Positions 15,505 to 23,816 of a DNA stretch of 36,028 nt are shown piece by piece. The notes under the pieces are model-generated. The model was not told the origin of the DNA. It worked only from the letters and a program-made list of their open reading frames with translations, and searched no databases. The stretch is from positions 1 to 36,028 of the forward strand of contig JAJYTO010000009.1 of NCBI GenBank assembly GCA_021793015.1, read 5' to 3'. This DNA comes from Bacillota bacterium (GTDB lineage: Bacteria > Bacillota > Bacilli > Alicyclobacillales > SLC66). Numbering within the stretch: the stretch's first letter is position 1; each line of letters opens with the position of its first letter. The position numbers and the translations under genes are program-made.

Positions 15505-17464
15505 CGGATGTCACTTCCTTGTGATCGAGTTGATCGAGTTGATCGAGTTGATCGAGTTGATCGAGTTGATCGAGTTGATCGAGTTGATCGAGTTGATCGA
15601 GTTGATCGGCGGCGAGACCGCCGGTTTGCCCTTCTTGGGAAAACTGCGCCTCGTAGAGCTGTCTGTACAGGCCGCACGTCGCCAGCAAATCCGCATGCCT
15701 TCCTTGCGCCACGATCCCACCATGCTCAAGCACCACGATCAGGTCGGCCGCCAGTATGGTAGACAGGCGATGCGCAATCACCACTGCCGTTCTCCCTTTC
15801 ATTAGTGCAGTCAAAGCTGTCTGAATCTGCCGTTCCACCAGGGTATCCAGCGCGCTGGTCGCTTCGTCGAGCAGCACGATCCGCGGCGCACGCAGTAAGA
15901 CACGAGCGATGGCCAGGCGCTGTCGTTCACCGCCCGAGAGTCGGTAGCCGCGCTCGCCCACCACCGTATCATAGCCTTGTGGCAAGCCTGCGATCATGTC
16001 GTGAATCTGCGCCGCCTCACAGGCACTCTGAAGTTCTTCATCCGTAGCCTCTTCCTTGGCAAACAACAGGTTCTGGCGAATGGTGTCGTGGAAGAAAAAT
16101 GGGTCCTGGGGAACCAACCCCATTTGCGACCGCAGGGAGTCCAGCGTGAGACTCTTCGCATCGTAATCGTCGAGGAGCAGCCTGCCCTCCAGTGGGTCGG
16201 AAAAGCGCGGGAGAAGATGGAGGAGCGTCGTCTTGCCCGCGCCGCTCGGGCCAACCAGGGCCACCATTTGTCCGGGCTCCGCTGTCAGTGTGATGTGGGA
16301 CAGCGCCAGCGACGATTCCTCAGTTCCTGCGCGATAGGCGAAGGATACACCTTCCATCCTGATCCGACCCTGCACGGCACCTGGCGCCAGGTTGACTGAC
16401 CCGTCATCCACCTCCGGCACAATGTCCAAAATGGCAAAAATACGCCGAAACAGCGCAATCGACGACAACAGGTTGACCTGCACCTGCGCAAGTTGACTGA
16501 AGGGGGAGTAGAGTCGGTTGAGCAGCGAGGTGAAGGCAACAATGGTGCCCAGTCCCATCTGGTGATGAATCACCAGCCATCCCCCGTAGCCCCAGAGCAG
16601 AGCGGGTCCCACCGACGAAAACATGCCAATCCACATGAAGAGCCAGCGCCCCACTACACTCTGGCGCACATACAGATTGCGCAGGTCGCGGTTGTCTACT
16701 TGGAACCGCTCAGTCTCCCGCTTCTCTCGATTGAATATGCGTGTGAGCAGTGCCCCGCTTACGCCGAACTGCTCCGTAAGTTGGACGGTCAGTGTGGATA
16801 ACCGTTCTTGGATGCGCCCCTGCAGTTTCTGACGGGCGCGCCCAACCCGCTGTGTGGGCACGATAAACCCTGGAACGACGACAAGGGCGAGTACGGCCAA
16901 CTGCCAATTCATACTGAACATAAACGCAACAGTAAAGAGAATGACCAGGACATTACTCGCGAAGCCGATCAATGTGTTGTTGATGACGCTTTGAATCGCG
17001 CCCACGTCATTCATGACGCGCGAGACCAAATCTCCCGACTGGCGAGTGGCAAAAAAGCCAACCGATTGGCGTTCCACGTGTCGAAACAGCTGGAGCCGAT
17101 AATCCGCCATGACATCCTGCGCAATCAGGTTGCTCAGCCATGTCTGCAGCACGCCAAGCAAGCCCGTTCCCACCGCGACGAGGATGAGAAACAGAGTCAG
17201 TTCGATGACCACCGAGAGTCGACCGCGCAGGATTCCGTTGTCAATGATGCGTTGTGTCAAGTAGGCCGGGATGACACCACCCGCCGCTGTGATGAGCAGG
17301 ACCAGCGACACGAGGATGGCGTTTCCCCAATAAGGCACAAATGCGGCGAGCGCCCGTCGCAAGATGGGCCAGTCGAGTTTCTCCGACTTGGCCAACTCCC
17401 GCATCTGCCAGCTGTGTGCTCCCCACATCCCGGATCCGCCGCCGCGGCCCATCGGCATTCCCAT
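15494..17464 (-). CDS. ABC-type exporter (fused membrane and ATPase domains)
   Basis: 656-residue half-transporter of the multidrug/lipid exporter type. A six-helix membrane domain occupies about 40-340. The nucleotide-binding domain has Walker A GPSGAGKTT, Q-loop VPQDPFFF, signature LSGGERQR, Walker B IVLLDEATSALD and H-loop AHRLST. The N-terminus is Gly/Met-rich (MGMPMGRGGGSGMWGAHSW). The C-terminus carries an extra tail of nine DQL tripeptides encoded by a 9-base tandem repeat, not part of the family fold. ATG 17464 follows GGGGGTG on the minus strand (17474-17480). Homologues act as homo- or heterodimers; no partner gene is adjacent, so a homodimer or a distant partner is implied. The substrate is unknown. 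Confidence 0.9.
   Translation of the reverse strand: MGMPMGRGGGSGMWGAHSWQMRELAKSEKLDWPILRRALAAFVPYWGNAILVSLVLLITAAGGVIPAYLTQRIIDNGILRGRLSVVIELTLFLILVAVGTGLLGVLQTWLSNLIAQDVMADYRLQLFRHVERQSVGFFATRQSGDLVSRVMNDVGAIQSVINNTLIGFASNVLVILFTVAFMFSMNWQLAVLALVVVPGFIVPTQRVGRARQKLQGRIQERLSTLTVQLTEQFGVSGALLTRIFNREKRETERFQVDNRDLRNLYVRQSVVGRWLFMWIGMFSSVGPALLWGYGGWLVIHHQMGLGTIVAFTSLLNRLYSPFSQLAQVQVNLLSSIALFRRIFAILDIVPEVDDGSVNLAPGAVQGRIRMEGVSFAYRAGTEESSLALSHITLTAEPGQMVALVGPSGAGKTTLLHLLPRFSDPLEGRLLLDDYDAKSLTLDSLRSQMGLVPQDPFFFHDTIRQNLLFAKEEATDEELQSACEAAQIHDMIAGLPQGYDTVVGERGYRLSGGERQRLAIARVLLRAPRIVLLDEATSALDTLVERQIQTALTALMKGRTAVVIAHRLSTILAADLIVVLEHGGIVAQGRHADLLATCGLYRQLYEAQFSQEGQTGGLAADQLDQLDQLDQLDQLDQLDQLDQLDQLDHKEVTSVAF
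15522..15608. repeat. 9-base tandem repeat (minisatellite) in the exporter gene
   Basis: Nine perfect copies of TGATCGAGT (15522-15602) plus six further bases. The unit length is a multiple of three, so copy-number change alters the exporter tail by whole DQL units without frameshift. Every unit holds a GATC and a TCGA site. It ends just before the ribosome site of the overlapping marR gene. Confidence 0.97.
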
Positions 17465-17502
17465 GCCACTTTCACCCCCACGGCAATGATTAGGTTAGCT
17501 AT

Positions 17503-17531
17503 ATAATATATTGACGGCGCACAACGCGCAA
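17503..17531 (-). promoter_or_regulatory. Candidate promoter of the ABC exporter-marR operon
   Basis: On the minus strand TTGCGC (17531-17526), a 17-base spacer and TATTAT (17508-17503) lie about 40 bases upstream of the exporter start. The -10 is good and the -35 weak. The -10 sits in an A+T-rich, partly palindromic stretch (17497-17512) that could serve as a MarR operator. The rest of the 17465-17652 gap holds no supported gene. Confidence 0.4.
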
Positions 17532-17652
17532 TCCTAGAACTTGGGTAGATCCCCTGCTGTGGATCTCCGCCGTACGTCCTAAAGAAATCTCTGTCGAGGC
17601 GGCGGAATGTTTCGGTAATATCTCGTTTGAACAGTTTCATTAGAGGGGACGG

Positions 17653-19221
17653 TCAACCCTGGCTCATGTGCACATGGACGACGCGACCTTCGATGTTCGC
17701 GGTGACGGCGCCGCTCCGCAACGCCGTGGACGGCAGGCGTGTCCGTTTCCCCGTACCTAAATTGACCAGCCAGATGTGCTGTAGGATCTTGCCCTGCGGA
17801 TTGAGGTCGTCGGCCTTGTCGTAGACAACGTACGGGCCGTATGTGCCGTACGTGAAAAAATAGCCGCCCGCGCCCAGGAAGGAGGTCAAGAGCCGGGGCA
17901 CAGGCTGACTGGCCTGCAGGCTGATCGCGTACAGCGCGTTGCCCGCGGGCTGGTTCATCCCGAGGCTTGCGTAGGTGACACTGTAGAGCAGCCAGTTTGA
18001 TCCAGCCGTTTCCAGGAGCCTCGCAGACGTGTAGAGCGGTGCGTTCGTCCAGACTCCCGGTTGGGCCGGAGCTATTATTGTCAGCGTGCGGAAGTTTCCG
18101 CGCCCAAGCGTCGGCTCGCCTGCGGGGCCGAGGTTGATGGAGAACATACCGCTTGGCACAGATGAGTTTGCCGGCGTGAACCCGCGCGCCGCATCGGTAT
18201 TTGTGTCAATGAAGGTGGGTTGGCCGATCCAGGCGACGCCGCGGGCTGTCGGGAGTACCATGCCTTGCGTGGGGAATCCTTTTGGCACAGGCAAGCGGTA
18301 GACATGGTTTCCAGCAGCGATCGAGGTCACAGGCGACGACAGGACGGTACCCGCGAGCTGCGACGCACCCACCTGGGTCAGGTTGGAGAGGGCGGAGGCC
18401 ATCACGTAGGGTGCCAGGCTCGTGTCCGCGCCGTCGGCGCTGAAGGAAAACTGGGCCTGCATATTGAACATGCCGATGTAAGATGGCTGGTAAAAGGCGT
18501 ATCCGTACACGGAACGGCCCGAGTTGCTGGCGAACGAAAAGAGCGCGACGCGGTGATTGTAGCGATAGCTGAGCGTCGCCGGATGCAAGAGGTCCTTTGC
18601 CGTCCACTTGATGCCGAGTCCTACGCGATTGAGCGCTGCGCCAGCCGCCGGAAAGAACTGCGCAGCCGCGCCCTGCGCCATGAATTCCGATCCTCCGACA
18701 TGGCTGAAGACGATCGAGGCGTCGGCGTTGGCGAGAGTGAAGCCTGCTCCGCCATCGGTTGCAATTTCGGCTTTGCCAGTCATCCCGCGGGGGCCGATCA
18801 CGTAGGCCCACTCCCAGTTGTTGACCGGAAACAGGTAGGCTGTCATCCGCTTGGCGACAGTCGCGGGAATGGGCGCCAATACGGACTTTGGAACGTGCGT
18901 CGGTCCAGACATCTCCCCGCCGGCCGTGAAGGGAAGGACGGTGACGGGGATGGTCGATCCGCCGCCTTTATAGCTCTGGGTCCCGGTAATAAGCGGGATG
19001 GGACGGGCGGGGACGAGATTGGTGCCAAGCAGCGCATTGGCCGGCGGGGCATTTTGCAGGGTTGCGGCGCTGGCCGAGGAAGTCGGTTCGGCGCCCAGCG
19101 CGCAGAGGGTGAATCCCGCCAGGATGGCCGCCGCACCTGTCATGAGGCGGCGTCTTGTCGTGTGTGCGGGCTTTCTTGGCTGCGAGTGGTCGCTTGTCCG
19201 GGGCTGATCGCAAAAGTTCAT
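17653..19221 (-). CDS. Exported protein of unknown function, twin-arginine-like signal
   Basis: 522 residues. The N-terminus has TTRRRLMTGAAAILAGFTL, which fits the Tat pattern (T-R-R-x-L-M) followed by a mild hydrophobic core, with likely cleavage near SASA-AT (about residue 53). The mature part is rich in Gly, Ala, Ser and Thr with beta-strand character; late segments (YFFTYGTYGPYVVYDKADD, then HIWLVNLGTGKRTRLPS) recall WD40/TolB-like propeller blades, but no family is claimed. ATG 19221 follows GGAG (19233-19236 on the minus strand). It is divergent from another exported protein gene, with a shared 152-base control region. The two may work together at the cell surface (inference). Confidence 0.65.
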   Translation of the reverse strand: MNFCDQPRTSDHSQPRKPAHTTRRRLMTGAAAILAGFTLCALGAEPTSSASAATLQNAPPANALLGTNLVPARPIPLITGTQSYKGGGSTIPVTVLPFTAGGEMSGPTHVPKSVLAPIPATVAKRMTAYLFPVNNWEWAYVIGPRGMTGKAEIATDGGAGFTLANADASIVFSHVGGSEFMAQGAAAQFFPAAGAALNRVGLGIKWTAKDLLHPATLSYRYNHRVALFSFASNSGRSVYGYAFYQPSYIGMFNMQAQFSFSADGADTSLAPYVMASALSNLTQVGASQLAGTVLSSPVTSIAAGNHVYRLPVPKGFPTQGMVLPTARGVAWIGQPTFIDTNTDAARGFTPANSSVPSGMFSINLGPAGEPTLGRGNFRTLTIIAPAQPGVWTNAPLYTSARLLETAGSNWLLYSVTYASLGMNQPAGNALYAISLQASQPVPRLLTSFLGAGGYFFTYGTYGPYVVYDKADDLNPQGKILQHIWLVNLGTGKRTRLPSTALRSGAVTANIEGRVVHVHMSQG

Positions 19222-19258
19222 GAGTCATCACTCCACGTTGAAATTTGACCTGACGCTG

Positions 19259-19279
19259 AGGCGCTTTAAGCGTGCGCCT
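19259..19279. promoter_or_regulatory. Nested palindrome in the divergent control region
   Basis: CGCTT-T-AAGCG at 19262-19272 lies inside AGGCGC (19259-19264)/GCGCCT (19274-19279). It sits between the two divergent exported-protein genes and could be an operator common to both. Clear promoters were not found. Confidence 0.35.
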
Positions 19280-19373
19280 GCAGTTCATAGAGATAGACGC
19301 GCCATGCGGTCAAAAGGTTACACGCGCGGCTTGCAGTATTTTGTATTGAAAAGTGATTCAGGGGAGTGATCCA

Positions 19374-20477
19374 ATGAAACGCGTTTGTACCCGCGTGCTC
19401 TCGGGAGGCGCCATCGCGGCGGTCGTTGCAGCGATATCATCGATTTCTCCGGCTTCCGCCTTCGCAGGAACCCAGTCCACCGTTGCTCTGCCCATCACGA
19501 TTTCCGCAGGTTCCCTCGCGACATATCATGTCGACGCGCTCAATGTCATGGGACCTGACCATGCGTCGATGATCTATGTACCCGTGTGGTATGTGGACCA
19601 AGCGCTTGCGGCAGCTGGTTATCTGGCGCGGTGGAACGGGGAGAATCGGACGTGGGACATCACCACCACCTTTGGGAACGCCGCGCCGGCGCCGACAGGA
19701 ACGGGGTCTGTCCACGTGATTGAGGATGGGGCACTCGTTGCCAATACGACAGATCTCGTGGCAAAGGACCCGCGAAGCGGACAGCCGACGGTGTATCTTC
19801 CGGTCAATGCCGTTGCCCAGGCATTGCAATCTCAGAATCTGGGTCTGACGTGGAGTGGAACCCGCCTGAGCGTCCCTCTTTGGGCAGGCGTGAGTCAGGT
19901 GGTCGGAGCCACAGGCATCCCGCTGGGACAATATGACGCGTTGAGCCTGCTGGCCACAAAAGGTGGGACGATGCTGGTCCCGTGGAGGGACGTGCACGCC
20001 ACAGTCAGCGGGGGCCAGGGAGCCACGGTGAACTCGTTTGGCGTCTTTAACGCCGTGAGTCCCGGCGTGTACACAGTCAACGCGACCTTTGCAGGCCATG
20101 CGGCGAGTCCCTTGACCATCCATGTATACGGTCAGCCTGCGAATGTCGAGATTGCCTTGTTAAAGGGAACGGCGCCTCTCTCCGGAACGGACACTGTACG
20201 CGTGTACGTGACAGACAGCCAGGGGAATACGGTACGGGACTTCAACGGGACTGTGCGGTTGTCGCTCCCAGCAGCCGGCGGCGCGTTGTCCAACGGCGGT
20301 CTGGTCACCATCCAGGGGGGAACGGGAACTGCCCAACTGACGGCGCCGGCGAGTGCTCCCGGACAGAGCGTCTCCATCACTTCATCCGGATTGACGGCGA
20401 ACGGATCTGCGCAGTCGGTGCGCGGAGTGCAGTACGGAGAGGCTGCCGAGCAGTACGTATCGGCGTCTGCCCACTAG
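19374..20477 (+). CDS. Exported protein with stalk-like and Ig-like domains
   Basis: 367 residues. The signal peptide spans about 1-31 (VLSGGAIAAVVAAISSISPA, cleavage near AFA-GT). Residues about 60-170 contain two copper-amine-oxidase-N-like stalk motifs (YVPVWYVDQALAAAGY and YLPVNAVAQALQSQNLGLTW), common in Bacillota surface proteins. Residues about 255-350 form a bacterial Ig-like (Big_1/invasin-type) domain with DTVRVYVTDSQGNTVRDFNG. It is probably a cell-surface protein; function unknown, with no sorting motif. ATG 19374 has GGGGAG at 19361-19366; the in-frame GTG 19353 upstream lacks an SD. Confidence 0.7.
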   Translation: MKRVCTRVLSGGAIAAVVAAISSISPASAFAGTQSTVALPITISAGSLATYHVDALNVMGPDHASMIYVPVWYVDQALAAAGYLARWNGENRTWDITTTFGNAAPAPTGTGSVHVIEDGALVANTTDLVAKDPRSGQPTVYLPVNAVAQALQSQNLGLTWSGTRLSVPLWAGVSQVVGATGIPLGQYDALSLLATKGGTMLVPWRDVHATVSGGQGATVNSFGVFNAVSPGVYTVNATFAGHAASPLTIHVYGQPANVEIALLKGTAPLSGTDTVRVYVTDSQGNTVRDFNGTVRLSLPAAGGALSNGGLVTIQGGTGTAQLTAPASAPGQSVSITSSGLTANGSAQSVRGVQYGEAAEQYVSASAH

Positions 20478-20496
20478 CCGCGCATCAGATTCGCCG

Positions 20497-21585
20497 TCAG
20501 AACAGTGTCAGCTGAATCGAGCCCGCGGCTTCGTCCTGAAGATTCTGCACGGTCACTCCGAGCAGCCGCACCTTTGCCGTCATGTCGATCTGCTCCAGCA
20601 GTCTGCGCAGGTACACGTTCATCTCATCCGCCGTCTGCACGGGAGTCGCCGTGGTCATCCTGCGGGTGATCTGCCGGAAATTCTCAAACTTGATCTTCAG
20701 CACGACGACACGGGCGCGCAGTGCGCGATGTTTGAGATTTTGCTCTACGCCGCGCGCCAAGTCTTCCAGGATGCGGGTCATTTGCGACACATCGTCGATG
20801 TCGACCGGAAAGGTCGTCTCTTTCCCGATGGAGCGGCGAATCCGCTCCGGTTCGACAGGGCGGGGATCGATCCCGCGAACGAGATTGTAGAACACGCGTC
20901 CTCTGTCGGAGAAGACGCTCGACAATTCCTCGACAGACAGGCGGCGCAGATCCTCGCCTGTGTGAACGCCAAGCTGATTGAGCCGTTCCTCCGTGACCTT
21001 TCCGACGCCAAAGAACTTTCGCACGGGCACGGCATCCAGAAAGGTTTGCGCCTGTTCCGGCGTTATCACGGTCAGCCCGTTTGGTTTGTGATAGTCAGAT
21101 GCAATCTTGGCAATAAATTTGTTGTACGAGACTCCGGCGGATGCGGTGAGTCCAGTCGTCCGATAAATCTTTTCCCGAATGGCGCGCGCGATCAGCGTGC
21201 CGGAGGCGATTCCCTGGCGGTCATGCGTGACATCGAGGTACGCCTCGTCCAGCGAGAGCGGTTCGACCAGATCCGTATAAGATCGGAAGATGGCCAAGAT
21301 CTCTCTGGAGACCTGACGGTATACCTCCATGCGCGGCTTCAGGAAGATTGCATGAGGACAGAGGCGGTGGGCGGTTTGCGAGGGCATGGCAGAGTGAATG
21401 CCGTATTTGCGCGCTTCATAAGAGCAGGTCGCAACGACTCCGCGCGCATGCGGGTCGCCGCCAACGATGACGGGCTTGCCCTGGTACGCCGGACGATCGC
21501 GTTGCTCGATGGACGCGTAGAATGCGTCCATGTCAATATGAATGATCTTGCGAAGCAGCGCTCCCGTACTCACTCCGAATGCCAC
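20497..21585 (-). CDS. dinB: DNA polymerase IV (Y-family translesion polymerase)
   Basis: Error-prone DNA polymerase for lesion bypass. The 362-residue protein has the catalytic IHIDMDAFYASIE (Asp18) and SLDEAYLD (Asp113, Glu114) motifs, the helix-hairpin-helix region (VRKFFGVGKVTEERLNQLG), a little-finger domain, and a C-terminal QLTLF beta-clamp-binding motif. Length is normal. The start is GTG 21585; another GTG at 21573 is possible. No LexA box is visible upstream. The gene lies directly behind the truncated efflux gene and runs convergent to the Ig-like protein gene, with only 19 bases between stops and no visible terminator. Confidence 0.95.
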   Translation of the reverse strand: MAFGVSTGALLRKIIHIDMDAFYASIEQRDRPAYQGKPVIVGGDPHARGVVATCSYEARKYGIHSAMPSQTAHRLCPHAIFLKPRMEVYRQVSREILAIFRSYTDLVEPLSLDEAYLDVTHDRQGIASGTLIARAIREKIYRTTGLTASAGVSYNKFIAKIASDYHKPNGLTVITPEQAQTFLDAVPVRKFFGVGKVTEERLNQLGVHTGEDLRRLSVEELSSVFSDRGRVFYNLVRGIDPRPVEPERIRRSIGKETTFPVDIDDVSQMTRILEDLARGVEQNLKHRALRARVVVLKIKFENFRQITRRMTTATPVQTADEMNVYLRRLLEQIDMTAKVRLLGVTVQNLQDEAAGSIQLTLF

Positions 21586-21636
21586 CGCTCTTCACGCGCG
21601 CAGTCTGCCAATGGCACAATTGGCGCGGATCTGCAA

Positions 21637-21795
21637 TCATTGTACCACTGCCCTGGGCGTTGAGTCCAAGTGCACATTCGACACGACGGTTTGGTCCATG
21701 GACGAGAAGAACATCGTCAAGAGAACGGTGGCAAGCGCCCACCACTTTCTTGAACCGGTAATACGGTTCGAGGTCTGTACGATTGATTGAGCCAT
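21637..21795 (-). pseudogene. Truncated 5' stump of an EmrB/QacA-type drug efflux (MFS DHA2) gene
   Basis: A 52-codon frame starts at ATG 21795, two bases after the marR stop, with a strong GGAGG in the last marR codons. Residues 17-39 contain RKWWALATVLLTMFFSSMDQ then TVVS, the characteristic first helix and D-x-T-V-V motif of 14-helix DHA2 drug exporters. The family continues with 'TALPTI', but here the reading changes abruptly to NVHLDSTPRAVVQ and stops. More than 400 residues are missing in all frames, and the dinB gene begins 52 bases later. A deletion with its left end near 21678 best explains this. Confidence 0.75.
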
Positions 21796-21797
21796 AT

Positions 21798-22277
21798 TTA
21801 TTCCTCCAAACGGTTTTCTGCCTGTATGAGTTCCTTAATGTCCATCGCAGCAGAGACGGTCGCCAATTTCTCCAGGGTCTGCACAAAAGAATCCAGTTCA
21901 TCGGGCCGCAGTTGCATCAGACAATGTTGCATGATTTGGCTCCGTACGTGCAAGACCTTGTTCAACGACTCCTCCCCGTCGTCGGTTATCTGGATAAGAA
22001 CGACTCGGCGATCGCCTGTGTCACGCGTGCGACGGACAAAACCCCGGTGTTCCAGTCGGTCGAGCATGACGGTAATGGCGCTCGGATTCACTTCCACCTT
22101 TTCCGCCAGCGTGGATACGCGGCATTGACGTTCTTTGCGAATGAAATGCAACATGAATACCTGACCTGGCGTTAAACCTAACTGGGCGCGGTGAATCAAC
22201 TGGGGACCCAAGTTTTGCATCATGATATACAGAGCCGCATCAAACCGCTCCGTCAATGAGTCGATGTGGTTGGACAT
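21798..22277 (-). CDS. MarR-family transcriptional regulator
   Basis: 159-residue winged-helix regulator: RVSTLAEKVEVNPSAITVML recognition region (about 53-72), wing TRDTGDRRVVLIQIT, and C-terminal dimerisation helices. ATG 22277 has GGAAG upstream. It precedes the truncated efflux gene and is divergent from an intact MFS transporter gene. In such layouts MarR proteins usually repress the efflux gene and themselves. With its own efflux partner destroyed, the divergent MFS gene is the remaining local candidate target. Confidence 0.87.
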   Translation of the reverse strand: MSNHIDSLTERFDAALYIMMQNLGPQLIHRAQLGLTPGQVFMLHFIRKERQCRVSTLAEKVEVNPSAITVMLDRLEHRGFVRRTRDTGDRRVVLIQITDDGEESLNKVLHVRSQIMQHCLMQLRPDELDSFVQTLEKLATVSAAMDIKELIQAENRLEE

Positions 22278-22346
22278 ACGTTCACTTCCGTTCTCCAGCT
22301 CTATATGCGTCTACGCCTGATGGTTTACATGCGGATCATACGGGTA

Positions 22347-22385
22347 TTAAAAAAGATGCACTCTTATAGAGCGCATCTTTTTTAA
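22347..22385. terminator. Bidirectional hairpin in the marR-MFS divergent region
   Basis: TTAAAAAAGATGC (22347-22359) pairs perfectly with GCATCTTTTTTAA (22373-22385); the loop holds a further CTC/GAG pair. A-run before and T-run after make it a terminator in both directions. It stands upstream of both divergent starts, where a terminator is not expected, so it may insulate the promoters or mark the end of a deleted gene. Confidence 0.7.
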
Positions 22386-22554
22386 TCAGCACATACGTTC
22401 GTTTTACGGAGCACTCAAATCAAAAATGGCTTGCCTCGATTTCCATAATATTAGTATAAATCAAAGAAAATTATAAGTCTATACTTGCTTTGACAAAGAT
22501 TTTATGATGGTGGAACCCGGCCGGGAACGAATAAAGGAGGGCACACGCGAGCAT

Positions 22555-23793
22555 ATGGTCAAATCTCTATTGAAAACAGGGGCGCTCTCTGGTTCTCAGT
22601 TTCGATGGTTCTACATGGGGCGAACCATTTCCTTATTTGGCAGCGCTATGACACCCGTGGCTCTAGCATTTGCCGTGCTTCAAGCTCGGCAAGGGCAGCA
22701 TCTGTTGGGATACATTCTTGCTGCAGAAATTCTCCCTAATGTCTTGATCGTGCTTATCGGTGGCAGCATTGCGGATCGTTATCGTCGAGACATGCTGATA
22801 CTCCTTAGCAACTTGGGTTCTGGGCTATCTCAAACAGGAATTGCCGCTATCGTCCTTAGCGGGGCGAATACGTATTGGATATTCCCGTTGGCAGTCGTAA
22901 ACGGCGTATTGGGAGCCTTCACTTCCCCAGCTATGCGAGGCATAATCCCAGATATAGTCGATAGCAAGGATATCAACCAGGCGAATTCGCTACTAAACAC
23001 ATCGCGCAGTACTGCCAGAATTGTCGGACCAGCAGCTGCTGGAATTTTGGTCGCGACTCTCGGCGGGGGATGGGGGATTGCTATCGATGCCGCCAGTTTC
23101 TTCATGGCGTCTGTTTGCATGACTCGAGTCCGCATTCCTTCCCATCCTGTCGTCACTGATCATTCGCTACTTGAGCAGATGCGCGATGGCTGGTCGTACT
23201 TTCGGCGTCGCCGTTGGATCTGGTTGATTACCGGGGCATTTGCCGTGATGAACCCGGTGCAGATGGGGGTGTGGCAAGTGCTGGGACCGATCATCGCCAA
23301 GCACACGTTTGGCTCCGCTGGATGGGGATTGACGCTGAGCATAAAGGCAGTCGGTCTCTTGGCAGCGAGTTTGGCACTGCTCAGATTCCAACTGCGGCGT
23401 CCACTTCGCGACGGCATGATTGCCGTTGCTGCGGCTGGACTACCGATGGTCGTTCTTGGCCAAGGTTACGCCTTGCCGGTCCTAATCATAGCTGCGGCAC
23501 TAGCTGGGGCTGGATCGACCATCTCAGGAGTAGCGTGGGACACCTCATTACAGCAAGCCGTTCCAAAAGACATGCTCTCACGAGTCTGTGCCTTCGATGA
23601 TTTTGGGTCTTACATCACAATCCCCATAGGCGAGATACTGGCGGTGCCATTGGCTGACACCTTCGGCTACCAAATGGTTGCCACGGTCGGAGGAATCATC
23701 TTCATGGTCGTCGCGCTGCTTCCTCTGTCGGAACGGACGATCCGCCAGATGACAACAGAAAATATTCAGGCTCTACGCGGATCGCATGGATAA
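22555..23793 (+). CDS. MFS transporter (EntS/MFS_3-like efflux)
   Basis: 412-residue transporter with about twelve hydrophobic helices. The N-terminal FRWFYMGRTISLFGSAMTPV, the loop-2/3 motif GGSIADRYRRDM and AMRGIIPDIVDSKDINQANS are typical of the MFS_3 (enterobactin-exporter-like) family of drug or metabolite exporters. ATG 22555 is chosen because AAGGAGGG (22534-22541) lies upstream, although the 13-base spacing is long; ATG 22504 in frame has no SD. It is divergent from a marR gene that probably controls it. The substrate is unknown. Confidence 0.85.
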   Translation: MVKSLLKTGALSGSQFRWFYMGRTISLFGSAMTPVALAFAVLQARQGQHLLGYILAAEILPNVLIVLIGGSIADRYRRDMLILLSNLGSGLSQTGIAAIVLSGANTYWIFPLAVVNGVLGAFTSPAMRGIIPDIVDSKDINQANSLLNTSRSTARIVGPAAAGILVATLGGGWGIAIDAASFFMASVCMTRVRIPSHPVVTDHSLLEQMRDGWSYFRRRRWIWLITGAFAVMNPVQMGVWQVLGPIIAKHTFGSAGWGLTLSIKAVGLLAASLALLRFQLRRPLRDGMIAVAAAGLPMVVLGQGYALPVLIIAAALAGAGSTISGVAWDTSLQQAVPKDMLSRVCAFDDFGSYITIPIGEILAVPLADTFGYQMVATVGGIIFMVVALLPLSERTIRQMTTENIQALRGSHG

Positions 23794-23816
23794 GGGCAGG
23801 GAATAAGTGGGGGGAA

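Noticed and set aside
15522-15608. CRISPR-like array
   Set aside because: Units are contiguous 9-mers without spacers.
15400-15805. Plus-strand frames rich in IEL or DRV repeats
   Set aside because: They are other-frame readings of the 9-base tandem repeat inside the exporter gene; the minus-strand ABC motifs are decisive.
17257-17640. 127-codon minus-strand frame upstream of the ABC exporter
   Set aside because: The first 45 residues look plausible, but no ribosome site precedes the ATG, and the remainder is the exporter gene read in the wrong frame.
18220-19248. 342-codon plus-strand frame opposite the exported protein
   Set aside because: Antisense shadow with no ribosome site; the minus-strand frame has a signal peptide and SD.
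20728-21663. 311-codon plus-strand frame opposite dinB
   Set aside because: Antisense shadow; all Pol IV motifs and the clamp-binding end are on the minus strand.
21751-21770. Palindrome TGAACCG...CGGTTCG as a LexA box for dinB
   Set aside because: Spacing does not fit the Bacillus LexA consensus, and the bases encode the N-terminus of the truncated efflux protein.
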